DNA of 64,000 bases from Massospora cicadina (GCA_022478985.1 JAKSZP010013315.1:89288-153287), one strand, 5' to 3'. Positions 26,277-37,625 are shown, counted from the stretch's first letter. Notes: generated by a model not told the origin, from the sequence alone. A program made the numbers and translations.

Positions 26277-27500
26277 CTATTGTTTGTAAGGTCTGAGAAA
26301 CTTTGCATGTACTCGGTTAATAATCCATCCACTTGTAGGATCCTTAATAGTATATGCATCGACTCCAGTCTTCTTTATTACTTCAAATGGGCCAATCCAG
26401 ATACTAGCCAGCTTATGCTTCCACCCAAATCCATGCTGATCATGAAAGAGAACCATATCGCTTTCCTTGAATGGCACCAACCCACTACACCATACCTGAT
26501 CAGCGGCCTGATTCCTAATCTTCTTAGCCAAGCTGAAGGAATATGATTTGGTTTGTAGCTTTATCAGGATGTTCGTGAGATTAGTCATATAGCGGTGGGG
26601 TTCTAGTCCACCAGTGTCTTCTACATATGCATAAAGCAGCACCGGAAGAGCCAGGTATCAGCCATATAGTAATTGGAAGGGTCTCTTCCCTGTGGTGGAA
26701 TGTTAACTAATGTTATAAGTGAACACGGCGGTGGAAAGAAGAGAGCTCCAATCAGAAGGGCAATTATTTACTAATTTCTGGAGTATATTCACAAGAGTCC
26801 CATTCACTCGTTTGACCATTCCATTGGACTTGGGGTGGTATGGGGTCATCAGAACTCCACGGATTCCCATGAGCTTGTTAAGCTTGGGAAGGATGTGTGA
26901 GGTGAAGTTGGTGCCATTATCAGTGAGAATAAACTGAGGGCAACCGTGCCGCTGAATAATGCATTCCAACGTGAATTCAGCCACCATCACTGCCCCAGAT
27001 CTCATATCACCCTTGATTCAATCCACCGGGTCAAGTGGTTGATAGCCACTATAATGTACTTACAATGGTTGGCTCCTATTGGCAAGGGGCCAACGACATT
27101 GAGGGAGACTGTATGTTAAGCAAAATGTAGTTTTACTAACCAATATGATATCATGTGGTGGAACAGTTTCTCCAATTGACACTGATGGCAACAGGAAATA
27201 GTTTTGAGCACATAGAACCTCATACTTTCCCAATAGTATCATGGGCATAACAAGTCCATAGTCTTATGCACGCCATCATGCCTGACTGCCCTGTGAGCGC
27301 TCATAATGATTTTCAGCTGTGTGGAGGGCCATGGGAAATCCACCGTATTATTACCAGTTAGCTTGTAAAGTTCCCCATTCCGTTGGAAGGTATTTGTGCA
27401 CAATTCATTTAACACTTTGATTACTTGGGGCATTTTGTCGTCATATTTTCCGCTGAGCATCTTATCATACATCACATCACTGAGGTCCACTGTCACCACA
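26277..27500 (-). pseudogene. Integrase, gypsy copy 2
   Basis: The N-terminal zinc finger region at 27239-27499 ends in AHRAVRHDGVHKT. The core at 26703-27005 contains FILTDNGTNF, with the second catalytic aspartate, and HPKSNGMVKRVNG, where the expected glutamate of GMVERVNG is lysine. The C-terminal domain at 26277-26642 contains MVLFHDQHGFG and IWIGPFEVIKK, the GPF.V pattern of gypsy integrases. Three separate frames are needed to read it. The lysine substitution alone would abolish strand transfer. Confidence 0.85.
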
Positions 27501-27504
27501 ATAG

Positions 27505-27945
27505 TCAGTAACTGGGATAAACAGTCATCATTCTGGTGCTTTGCTCCTGGCCAATGGAGAATCTAAAAATCATAAGCCTGTATCTTGAGAGCCCATTGAG
27601 CCAACATCCTTCTGGTTCTTTAAGATTCTGCAACCAGCTTAATGATGTGTGATCGGTCACAACTTTGAACTTTACTCCATACAGATAGACTCTGAATTGT
27701 TTATACATGTAGATTACTGCTAAGCACTCTCGCTCAGTCACAGTATAGTTACGCTCATGACATTTCAGACTATGACTTCATAACGCAACAGGATGTTCTT
27801 CTCCCTCATCATCTTTTTGATAAATTTACTACCCCAACAGTGGAAAGGGACGCATCTGTCTGAATGATAAACTCCTGATCAAAGTTTGGATATTGCAACA
27901 CCGGTGCACTGCTCAGTGCTGTACGGAGTGCATCAAAAGTAGATT
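27505..27945 (-). pseudogene. RNase H, gypsy copy 2
   Basis: The frame at 27505-27741 carries TERECLAVIYMYKQFRVYLYG, then VVTDHTSLSWLQNL, the characteristic RNase H signature of Ty3/gypsy with the catalytic aspartate of TDH. It would degrade element RNA after first-strand synthesis. Stops occur before and after. Confidence 0.85.
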
Positions 27946-27949
27946 GACA

Positions 27950-28915
27950 ATTTTCCATCCACTTGAACACAGCATCTTTTTTCAATAAATCAAATAGCGG
28001 GCCCCCAATAGAGCTAAAATTAGGGATGAAGCGTCAGTAGTAACTGACCATCCCCAGAAATACCTGCATGTCATGCTTACTATTAAGCGTAGCCATCTTG
28101 CTTATGGCCTCCACCTTAGCCGTTTGTGGCTGCAGCCTAGTTGAGTCTACCACAAAACCCAGGTATTCAAGCTGATCTTTAAAAAAGTTACACTTAAGAG
28201 GTTTAATTTTAATGTTTGCCTCAGCCAGCTGGCGGAATACTGCTTCAAGGTGGTTGAGGTGCTCCAAAAAGTTCTGAGAGAAAACTTTAATATTATCGAG
28301 TTATACTAGAACGCATGACAGTTTCAGGTCGCCAAGAATAGTGTCCATGGCTCACTGAAAAGTATCAGGAGCGAAACACAGTCCTTGAGGCATCCTTGTT
28401 GGTTGAAAAAGGCCATTAGAGGTGATCACAGCGCATTTTTCCTGTTCCACCAAGGATAACTCGATTTACCAGTAGCCTGATATTAAGTCCATTGCAGAAA
28501 AGTAGTGGGCACCCCCTAATTGGTCCAGGGCATTGTTGATTCTTGACAAGGGGTATGAATCCTTTTTTGTAATACCGTTGAGCTTCAGATAGTTTATTAC
28601 TACCCAGTTGGTGCCATCCTTCTTTTTTACTATTAGAACAGGCAAAGCCCATGGGACCTTGGATGGCTCAAGCATCCCTTGCTGTAATAACTTGTCAATT
28701 TCTTTAGTAACTACATCTTCCACTTCTCAAGAGCGGCGGATTGGCTGAGACCTTATCAGAGGATGATCACCAGTGTCCAATCGACGGACCACACCCCTAG
28801 CACACCCTAAATCGTGATCATCAACAGCAAAAATCCCCTTATATTTCTGAAATAAAGCCATTGCTTTATCTTTTTGTTCATCCGTTAATCCTGTTAAATT
28901 ACTCTGTGGTACCAC
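27950..28915 (-). pseudogene. Reverse transcriptase, gypsy copy 2
   Basis: The fingers at 28466-28723 read VLIVKKKDGTNW, ITKKDSYPL and FSAMDLISGYW, which includes the first catalytic aspartate. The catalytic YLDD site falls at 28292-28306, where the minus strand gives a stop codon followed by LDN, so both the tyrosine and the last aspartate are lost. Downstream, 28034-28267 encodes EHLNHLEAVFRQL and the family segment LEYLGFVVD. The enzyme is inactive. Confidence 0.88.
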
Positions 28916-29289
28916 TGTTAATACATCAGCCGATGGTTCAAGCAGTGTCCAAATTCATCCAATGATCCAAAATCATGAACATGATGGACCTCATCTATGG
29001 GAATCAGATGTAGATATGCTATAGTTTGGTGTCATCGGATCTGCATTGGTTTGCTCTGCAGGTTTGCTAACAAAACCTTTATCTCCCTATGTTCCAGTAG
29101 CATAATTCCTGGAGCCACATGCAGCTCAACCTGTGTTTGATGGTAGAGCACAATAACTTCCCCATATAACCCACTTGGCACTTCTTTCTCTATCTCAGTA
29201 TTCACTAAGACTTGGTGGCTGGAAGGGATGGATATGGGCCCTGCCGCTTGAAGAGGTATTCCTTGATATTCATAGATCTGCTGAGTAAG

Positions 29290-29730
29290 GGCCCAAGTTT
29301 TGCGCTTCAGTCAATGGTAGCAAACAGGCCATACTCCATCATTATAGGCGAGGTTGATATGACTTGTATGCACCAGATCCTTTGGTACTCCCCTAGTAGT
29401 AAAGTAAATTGGGATCCGCTGACCCAGGATGTCAAGGGTCTCCTCCATCATATCAGTGATAGCCCCAAAATGACGCAGAAAAGCAGTCCCAATTAATATA
29501 TCATAGTGTTCTTTTGGTAACACAATTTCCAGAGCCACAATGACGATGGACCCAAAGCGCAAAGGCAGCACACTATAAGCTCCCTTGGAGACAGCGCTTA
29601 CAGCTCCATAAGTTCTGTAAACCATGAGATGGTCCACATCAGGTTTCAATGTTAATTTCTTTATTAACTTAGTGGAAACTATGTTGACTGGAGCACAGTA
29701 TCTATTATAGCGCGAATTCTAATTTTTGCT
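29290..29730 (-). pseudogene. Aspartic protease, gypsy copy 2
   Basis: The frame at 29311-29649 contains VLPLRFG, ALEIVLPKEHYDILIGTAFL and HFGAI, the C-terminal half of a retroviral-type protease. The active site lies about 29700-29715, where the upstream frame reads RAIIDT and then leaves the protease frame. One base appears to be missing exactly in the DTG motif. Upstream of the break the frame continues from gag (29731-29951). Confidence 0.8.
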
Positions 29731-31321
29731 CTAAAAATATCACAGTATGTACACCCTGAATAAGAAGAATATTGAATGTTTAATATGTTTACATTTACAG
29801 GCTCTCTTTTCCCAAGAAAATTCTTAATCCCCTCTCCAACTTGGGGGTATTCTCTGACAATGGTATCTACTGGAAGGGCAACGTTCACTCCTTTCAGAGT
29901 TGGCGCATCCGCGGCAGGATCAAGTTGGTCCAAGGACACTTGATCAAGCATTTGACAGGCATAGGGCTTCAGTTGCTTGAAGGACTCTTCTTCTGCCGCC
30001 GCCTTAGCTTGAGCTCAGGTTACTACATTTACTCCTCCAACCAGCTGTTAGTATAAAATTCTGTCATTGAACTGAGGAACTTTTGCAGGGTATACTGCTA
30101 TTGATTCGGGGACTTGGTGAGTGGGCATTGCAGAGGTAGAGGGTCCCATCTCTACTCCGCTCCATCTTTTCCCTGGTAGTATTGATCTTGTTGTACATAA
30201 TTCATGCGGCGATTGTGGCAGAATTTTGCCAAATGACCAGGGCGACTGCATTCGTAGCAGTTAACCCCATAAGAACCACATCCCAGGTTATTATAAGCGG
30301 GTCCAGACTGGAAGGGTTGGGGTCATTTGGTATACCCAGTTCCAGGTCAGTAAGCTAATTGTTGACAGTCAGCATAATTGGGTCCAGGTCAATAACTAGG
30401 TTGCTGGCGGTTGTTATGGCCAGCCCATTGATGCTGATTGTACTGTTGATTATAATTTGGCCAAGGATGAGGTGAAGAGTTATAGTAAGGAGGAGGATTA
30501 CTAAACAAAGCTGGAGGCAGCCAATAGTATTCTCCAGTATAAGAGGGTGCCAGGGCAGCAGTAGTCTTAGAATCTGAATTCGATGGCAAAAAGTTAGGGG
30601 ATACCCAAACTATAAACTGTACAATTTTAAGCAGTGGTATGTCATTGTCCAGAAGCGGTGAAATAACATTAGAAAGTTTACAATATGGCTTCACCGCGGT
30701 GGACATGGCAATGCACACATCGGCTTCTGCTAAGTACCCAGCTCCAATCAGTACATGGGCTTCTGTTGTGAATCAATCAGCAAACTCAGTAAGAGTCTTG
30801 TTTCAACGGAACCCAATTGTTAAAAATTCCGCTTTCCATTGTGCCATTTTTGAGTTCCCCCCAAACAAGCGGAGCATGGTGTCCTTTATATCTTTATAGG
30901 AGATGTAACTACTGGGGAGGTAACAGGTGACCTGATTGGCGCTTCCTATGTCCAGAGCAGATATTAGCAACTTAGCCTTCCGCTTATTGGAGGCTCCTTC
31001 CACGGTGAAGTCAAATCATTTAAAGAACCCATGGATGTTTCCATTGTGGTCAGATGGGGGTATCTTTTCTATATTAATTTCCTCCTTTTGTTCGCGGTTG
31101 TTAGGTCTGCACTGAGGAACAGAAAGAGACCCAAAAGTGGACTCTTGATGAGGAACAGGATTAGCGGAAGTGGGAATATTTGTTGCTTTGGGGGTAGCAT
31201 GACCGTTGGTTGTAGGTGGTACAGCCATTACTGGAGGTAAGTGGTGTTCCAACTCATATGAATATCCGGTGCTATTATCTTGAGGGTCGTAGCTATGACC
31301 AGCGCTGTTTTCTCCTACATA

Positions 31322-31875
31322 CACAGTGCATTCAAAAAGTTTTGGGACTAACGTTTTAAAGACACAACTTTACAAATAAATAAACTTTCTTATATCATAA
31401 TTTAACATACAACCTTTCCCTCTCTATACATATTTATATTGCTAAAACAAGTGTTAAAAGTATGCACATAGTTCCTATTTTGTATAACCATGTTTAAACC
31501 AGATGTCACATTCTTCTAAATTGTCTTCACTTTATCAAAAGGATGAACCTTCAGTGCCACCTTCAGATTATAATTATCCACCCTATTCACCAGATTTGGC
31601 TCTGTCTGACTTCTTTCTGTTCTCTAATATGAAGGTGACACTGAAGGTTCATCTTTTTGATAAAGTCGAGACAATTCAGAAGAATGTGACAGCTGGTTTA
31701 AACATGGTTATATAAAATAGGAACTATGTGCATACCTTTTATTAATTTTTTTAGCAATATAATTATGTATAGAGAGGGAAAGGTTGTATATTAAATTATG
31801 ATAAAATAAAGTTTGATTTATTTGTAAAGTTGTGTCTTTAAAATTTTAGTCCCAGAACTTTTTTAATGCACTGTG
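31322..31875. mobile_element. Mariner-derived foldback element
   Basis: Two inverted arms, 31322-31565 and 31630-31875, are about 90% identical by eye and enclose a 64-base loop. The outer ends read CACAGTGCATT inward from both sides, with AGTTTTGGGACTAA-type terminal repeats, and the element sits between TA dinucleotides (31320-31321 and 31876-31877), the mariner duplication. The right arm is the natural 3' end of a mariner transposon including its transposase C-terminus; the left arm is an inverted copy of the same part. It carries no complete transposase, so it would depend on one supplied elsewhere. It interrupts gag of copy 2. Confidence 0.92.
31560..31715 (+). pseudogene. Mariner transposase C-terminal fragment
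   Basis: The frame encodes PPYSPDLALSDFFLFSNMK followed by a helix with FDKVETIQKNV. SPDLAPSD is the hallmark of mariner transposases and contains the third acidic residue of the DD34D catalytic triad. The N-terminal DNA-binding region and first two aspartates are absent. The fragment spans the loop and the start of the right arm of the foldback. Confidence 0.88.
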
Positions 31876-32227
31876 TAGGATGCTTCTTCTTGATAGTCAT
31901 TATCCTCCCAGTGTGACGACTGAGAAGGAGTAGAGAATTTTTGTTCTGCATATCGCAACTGCTGTGTGGTATCATTTAGTCATTCAGTAAGTTCTTCGTT
32001 TTGTTGTCCCAAGATTCTTATTTGACTAAATGTACTATAAAGTTGATGCATGACCGCGTTACGTTCTTGAAGGAGTCCAGCTTGGTTTTTGACTACCGCG
32101 TCCAAGGTAACTTTGATTTCCTCATATGAAGCTGATATGGGGTTTTGGGAGGACTCCCCAATGACATGACTTGGGTAAGGCATGATTGGCAACTGGAGTT
32201 CCGGAGTCTTGTGTGTTTGATCAATGG

Positions 32228-32247
32228 GCCCCCTGTAGTGAGCACCA
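32228..32247 (-). other. Primer-binding site of copy 2
   Basis: The minus strand reads TGGTGCTCACTACAGGGGGC one base inside the 5' LTR. A tRNA ending in AGUGAGCACCA would pair. I cannot name the tRNA. Confidence 0.75.
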
Positions 32248-32248
32248 A

Positions 32249-32806
32249 TGTTGTAATTTTGTACGGAATTGTTAGGATCCTTTGGGCTATTTGCACAGGT
32301 CAAGCCCTCTGAGCAACGGACAGATGATGTGGAGATTGTCAGTCCTTCAGACACACTTAAAAAAATTAAAAATAGGAGCAATCACCCCAACCAGATCTTT
32401 TATTTATTATTTTTTTATAAATATATTGTCTTCGCTGTCCCATCTTGTCTGCACTAAAAAATCTACCTCTCTTAATCGCCCATTTTCTTATATACATCAG
32501 CTTCAGGCGATACTATTTCTCATTGCTTGGGTTATTCTATTCCACCAATTTTCCTCAAATTTGTCTCATTATTCTAAATTCACTGTCACCCTATTTGTAG
32601 GCGATTTACTTTGTATTTGTCAAATGTCAACATCGCCTTATTGCCTTATATGGAGGTGATCCAATAAACTCATATATCCAATAAGACATGTTATATCCCA
32701 ATATCGCCTCATCTCAAGGCACTGAAATATTCATAACTGATACTATGTTGGCGGATTCCACCTGACTGTCCCAAGATTATCATCCAGTCATATCAAAATC
32801 ATGACA
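32249..32806 (-). repeat. 5' LTR of copy 2
   Basis: 558 bp, starting TGTTGTAATTTTG and ending ATGACA on the plus strand. The right flank is GATAG, equal to the left flank of the 3' LTR. Confidence 0.95.
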
Positions 32807-32811
32807 GATAG
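32807..32811. repeat. Target-site duplication of copy 2, right
   Basis: GATAG, equal to 25684-25688. Gypsy D resumes here. Confidence 0.9.
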
Positions 32812-34475
32812 AATTGTCAAAAGCATGACAATTTCCTTCAACAAAAATCTAAGACTCAAGTTAAAATTTGGGAGCAAACTCATTAATGGTTTTTCCAAAT
32901 TAAAGCTGATTCCCATTTTGTCTGTTTCTGGTTGTATAATGTTAAGTCACTCCCAAATCCAAAGCAGAGCGACCTGGATTTATTACAGGTATTCAGTTTA
33001 TCAGATGAGGTACCATTATATCCTGAGCTACACAGCTAAGACAATTTTTCAGGTTTGAGCTTCTGGTTATTGCTGGCTCCTTTCATTGCACTTTAGTAAC
33101 ATATAGTAAAAAAATGCTCACTTCTCCTAGGACAAATTTCTCTTTAAGTGAAGTTTTAAAGGTGCTATTTTAAGGGGTTGGAGGATAAATGACATAATTG
33201 ACACTGGGTGTGCTTTATCTCCTAAAGAGGATATGGTAATTCATGAAAACTTTGATGACCAAAGAGCATCCACTTACTTCGTGAACATTTATATCTTAAT
33301 AAATAAATCTACTCAATAATGGGTGGCCAAAGATCCAGGTTTATGCCAAAGTGCTGGGTTAACTAACAAATTTCTCTCTTTAAACTGTCAGTCATATGTT
33401 TAAGTTTTAACGATGTTGCTCTGTGGTGAGTATTCATTGCTTTAAGACTTGTACCAAGAAATCTAAGTAGGCAAGTTTTCCAGGCGTTCATGCTGAGCGT
33501 CCAGAGAAACTTCAGTGATGAGAAGCACTCCATCTTGAGTGAGTTGAGCTCCTTGAGCTATGCATCTGAGTTGGACATCAAGCTTTTAATTTGCTGAATT
33601 AATGAATGGAGTTGATCTTCAGTAATTTTGTGATCAGCATTAGGTCCAGGGGGGCCAGGGGGCCACAAAAGGCCCAAGGGTCCAGCAGAACGTATAAGGT
33701 CCTGAGAATTGTGTATGTCATAAACTAATCTTTTAAGAAAACAAAGGTGTTCATCTACAAAGGACATAAAATTTAAATTTGAGCTTGTACTCCAGTGGTA
33801 CAATCTCCAATCTGATTAAGAATTATGACTTCTAACTGACTAAAATGATTAAAGTCTTCCATTTGTAAAAAGTCCCATGATTTCTTAATCAAGACATGTT
33901 AACATGAACAACATCTCGTTAGTAAGTTGCCAATCCTCCAGGAAGTTGCTTTTATTCTCACTGCCAAAGAGAAGGGCATACGGTAAAATTGAAGGGTTGT
34001 GACTGCAAAGTCACCAATAATTGTAAGTGACAAATTAGTTCTTGATGTAGAAAACTAACTACTTTTAGTATGTGGTACAAGGTGAGCTCTATGTTTTGAT
34101 GCAAATAGCGTGTAGAATGTCCTGTTTTGTCTTGTTCTCCACCAAGCAAGGAACTTTCAGATGAACTCATTATAAGTGCTGGTACTGAAAGGATCATATT
34201 CAATGTGCCCAACCTCCATGGACAAAAGCCCTAGAAAGGAGGAGCTGTAGATCCACGAAGTCTGAGATAATTAATTGTTACTATTCCATGGAAGGGGTGG
34301 TGAGGTTTATTTCCATATACTTGAATAATAAAAGGTTGCAAGTTTATGTTGTTTCTCCTATGTGAATATTGATATACCAGTCATTGAGGTGAGCGACATC
34401 ATGATCTGAAGAACTAACTGACGTCAAATCATTGTCATTCATTGTAGTTTATAATTTTGCCAGGAACTGGGGTGT
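32812..34475 (-). pseudogene. Gag N-terminal part, gypsy D
   Basis: This is the gag segment on the right side of the copy 2 insertion; its continuation is at about 25200-25688. A readable frame at 33558-33803 carries a short proline/glycine run (PPGPPGPN) followed by a helical segment with ITEDQLHSLIQQIKSLM. Another frame at 33958-34212 is not recognisable. The assignment as gag rests on its place between the primer-binding site and the protease. Confidence 0.5.
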
Positions 34476-34493
34476 ACCTGACAGGGAGCACCA
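34476..34493 (-). other. Primer-binding site of gypsy D
   Basis: The minus strand reads TGGTGCTCCCTGTCAGGT three bases after the end of the 5' LTR. The first eight bases are the same as in copy 2 (TGGTGCTC). Confidence 0.6.
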
Positions 34494-34497
34494 GAAT

Positions 34498-35055
34498 TGG
34501 TTCTGAAATGGGGATAAGGTCCAATCATCCCTTAGAGAAAGAGTCAATAATACACCAAGTTCTTGGCAAAGGATACAAAAAAGTTTACTTTTTAAAAAAA
34601 TCTTCAATCAAAGGGAGAACTCCTAGGCTGGCTAATCCAAAAAATTGTCACTATACTTATAGAGAAAAGGCTAAAATTTTTGACAAAAATATTGTTGACT
34701 TTATTTCTTTCATACTGAATTTATAGGAGTTTCAGGTAATTATTTTAGGGAAATTTAACAAGCGTGTCCAAGAAAAGATCTATATTAAATAGCAAATTGG
34801 GGACTATACAACACTTTAGTTACATCTATTGAACAGTTATTGATTGCCTTATAGAACAGGTTTGGATACCAATTTAAGGAGGTTTCTTTCGAGCAATATT
34901 TGAACACATAGATCAGGTTTGAACCCCATTATTGGGAGGCATTGATTAATTTAGTCTATGATTATCCCTGACAATTTTTTTATCTAAATACTTAGTCTGG
35001 AATTGAGTATTGTCATAATATTGTCTCATATCCTTATTGCTCCGGAATCCTGTCA
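34498..35055 (-). repeat. 5' LTR of gypsy D
   Basis: This 558-bp direct repeat of 21042-21598 starts TG and ends TGTCA. Its inner edge lies three bases from the primer-binding site. Confidence 0.82.
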
Positions 35056-36278
35056 ATTTCAGAGAGCATTTCCATAATGTTCTCAGTATTAGCATCTTTT
35101 AATGGGGAGAATCAAGAAACCCACCTCAAGAGTTTTCACGCCAACCACTCGCCCAAGAGTTTGTACATGCTTACTATCACCCCAAATTGAAGATACGGAC
35201 TTCCAATATAATCCATTGTACCCAAGACCTAATTGCAGAAATACCATATTGAATTAGAATGTCAAAGAAGAATTTTGCAGAATCAAGATCAAAGGTATGG
35301 CAACTGGGCCTTGTTATTAGGCATTGGCCCGGAAAACCCCCCAATTTCAAGCCTACTCCATCAGTAAGTCAATGTAGCCGCCCTTCAACCAAACCAAACA
35401 GTCCGCCTTTGACGCAAGAGGTATGGGAGAGATTGCTACTATTTACAGCTTAATGGTCATAATGGCTGATGTTCATAGATCATTTTTTTCTCTCACCTGT
35501 TTTTATGAAGATTTTATTTGTGAATAATAATTTTGGTGATGCTGTGCAAACATTAATTATGTATCGGGTATTGCAGTACCCTTAACAATTGCCAAGTATT
35601 ACCTTAGCATGTCAGTTGTCTGACAGTATCCTGGGGATCCTAAAATTTTATTGGCCTTATTTGACAAGTTCTAATTCTCATTCTACATTTTATCATGCCC
35701 TTATTTGGTTAATTGGATTTTTAGGGCGATGTTGGGAGCTTGGCTGAAATACGTTTAAATTAAAATTTTGGACAAATGATGTCTTCCATAGAGGGTGGTG
35801 GTCACAAAATCCTTATATATGAGTAGCTCATGGGGTCGCTGGGGAATTCCATACCAATGAGGCTGTTTTGCTGTTCAAGGTTTTATCTCGCGGCCTAATT
35901 AAGTGCTCATTCTCTTTTTAATCCTCAAGTTTTTTCTGTTAGTAAATTTTGTGGCCTTCTTTGCTTTCTTCACCCCTTTACATTGCTTATAGATTATGGC
36001 TGTACTACCTCATACTTGGCTAACTCCTTCATTAAAATATCATCATTGTATCACCTGCTTCTGAGGCCTGTTATATCGCCTCTAAATCAATGTATCTTCG
36101 TCCTAACCAAGTCTTAATGCATGACATGTGGTTGTGTTTGGTTTATTACAATTTGAGATGTACAAGAGGAGCCTTAAGGTATATAGTAAATGGCTAAGAA
36201 TGGGTACCTTTTGACTGTATGACATAGGCCTTGCAGAAAATTGTGGTGATAATCACTTCATTATAAGTGAAACCTTTC
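35056..36278. other. Unresolved remnant with a possible protease-like stretch
   Basis: Around 35980-36050 on the plus strand a short frame reads LLIDYGCTTSYLANSFI, which loosely resembles a retroviral-type protease active site with the usual T or S of D-T/S-G changed. Nothing else here is recognisable, and the similarity is weak. Confidence 0.25.
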
Positions 36279-36743
36279 TGACGGCAGCCACAATATTAAC
36301 TAACATTACCCAATAGGCCTAAATGGCAATAACAAGCCAAATGATGAACCTTGCAAGGTTCCTATCTTCCCAATTAAGGTATTTATCCTGTAATAAAAAT
36401 GGATGCCTATGCAAGAGAGCGCTTCTGAGAAGTATTGTTTTTGAAAAAAAAAATTAGACTAAATCGCTATTATTAAAATATGTCTACTCATCAAGAGTGG
36501 GGATCAATGTTGGGGATTATCTACATAAGAAAAATTTTATTCTTAGCAACAGCCCTAAAGTGTTAAAGTTAAAAATATTGACACCACATGACAATTAGGA
36601 TTTTCTAATGTTCCCATCACTTGTTAGTTTATATTTAGAATTAATATATATATTCTATTGCATTCTACTAGCCTTTTACTTTTGTTTATTTCCATTTTTT
36701 TCCTTAAGCTTTTAGGCCTAGAAATATGGAATAAACAGTAACT
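36279..36743. repeat. LTR-like direct repeat, left copy
   Basis: It begins TGACGGCAGCCA and aligns over about 465 bp with 37626-38092. Shared landmarks are AAGCCAAATGATG, CGCTTCT, CCCTAAAGT.TT, CTTGTTAGT and CCTAGAAATATG. The similarity is strong at both ends and patchy in the middle. Confidence 0.55.
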
Positions 36744-37625
36744 ATACTCTCCGCCAACTGGAGGGATTTTATTTTGTGAAAGGGGGGCTAAACAATAGGA
36801 ACTCTGGAAAGGACTGGTGCTGCATAGCAGCCAATGCGGAAGAAGAGAAAATGGAACATGCTTTTTACTGTATAATTTTAGGAAATGACATCTGATAAAA
36901 AGGAGGGGTGCAAGCAGTGCAGGCATGGCATGCGCATCATCCCCACTCAATGTGGGAAAAGCAACAATAGATCCCCATCATGCATAATTTGACTTGAGTT
37001 TGCTGAGCTGTTAGCCTCTTTTTAATTTTGCTAACCTTTTGGTTAGGTTGCCCTATACCACAAGGGGAAACATGTCCAAATATCATCACAAGAGGCAGCT
37101 ATAGTGGATGGGGGATTAGCCCTGACAGACTGGTGGGTATTTTTAGCATCAAGTGATCATTGAAGCTGGGAATATGTAGATCTTCAAACGCCCTTAACTT
37201 GGAAGCTTAAGCTTCAAATTAGCCATAAAGTGTCAAGTAGGAGAGACACTTTTAATAAGGCGATAAATTCCTAAAACACCTCTGGATTTCATGAAGTAAC
37301 CCTTGAAGAAGCCAGGATTGCCTCTACCAAATTGGTCAACCCATCATGACCTGAAGGGATCTTTGCAACTGGGGTGCATTAGAAAATGGCAACAGAGACT
37401 TCATGCCAGATAGCTATTGTGAGCTTCAAAAGCCATAACGCCCTCACAACTACCACAAGAAATGTCAAGCGACTACCTGACCAACAATATGTCCATAACC
37501 ACAAGTAGTAGAAACCCAAACCAGGGAAGTTTGAGAAGGTTGAAGCTGACCTAAACAAATTATATCGGAGTGAAAGCCAACAAAGGTAAAGGACTCTTTC
37601 AGTATAATTTTAGGAAAAACTCCCC
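36744..37625. other. Spacer between two LTR-like repeats
   Basis: 882 bp without a convincing coding frame. If the flanking repeats are LTRs, this is the internal region of a short non-autonomous element. A clear primer-binding site next to either repeat was not found. Confidence 0.35.

Larger units (their letters stand above)
29731..32240 (-). pseudogene. Gag, gypsy copy 2, interrupted by a palindromic insertion
   Basis: The N-terminal half (31980-32240) contains a predicted coiled coil, LQERNAVMHQLYSTFSQIRI. The capsid-like part at 30803-31003 contains LLISALDIG and YISYKDIKDTMLRLFGG. A CCHC zinc knuckle (CYECSRPGHLAKFC) lies at about 30215-30262 on the minus strand, followed soon by a stop. 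The gene is broken between 31320 and 31877 by the mariner-derived insertion and by several frameshifts. Gag would package the element RNA in the cytoplasm. Confidence 0.82.
25689..32806 (-). mobile_element. Ty3/gypsy retrotransposon, copy 2, complete, nested in gypsy D
   Basis: The 7118-bp element has two 558-bp LTRs, a primer-binding site, a purine tract and a perfect 5-bp duplication GATAG at 25684-25688 and 32807-32811. The minus-strand order is gag with CCHC knuckle, protease, reverse transcriptase, RNase H, integrase. By eye the LTRs differ at roughly one base in ten, mostly by transitions, so the insertion is old or has been mutated in bulk. Its gag is interrupted by a mariner-derived palindrome at 31322-31875. 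Key catalytic residues are damaged, as listed under each gene. It is closely related to copies 1 and 3. Confidence 0.95.
21042..35055 (-). mobile_element. Ty3/gypsy element D, outer member of a nest
   Basis: Two similar direct repeats, 21042-21598 and 34498-35055, flank a minus-strand integrase, reverse transcriptase, protease and gag. Inside the gag region copy 2 (25689-32806) inserted with a GATAG duplication. Subtracting copy 2 and one target copy leaves about 6.9 kb, a normal gypsy length. The primer-binding site lies beside the right LTR and a purine tract beside the left one, which fixes the orientation. No clear duplication flanks D (AAGGC on the left, ATTTC on the right), so one end may be altered. 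The coding parts are heavily mutated. Confidence 0.82.

Noticed and set aside
36808..36830. Primer-binding site CTGGTGCTGCATAG for the LTR-like pair
   Set aside because: It lies about 70 bases from the repeat end, too far for a primer-binding site, and only eight bases match the common site.
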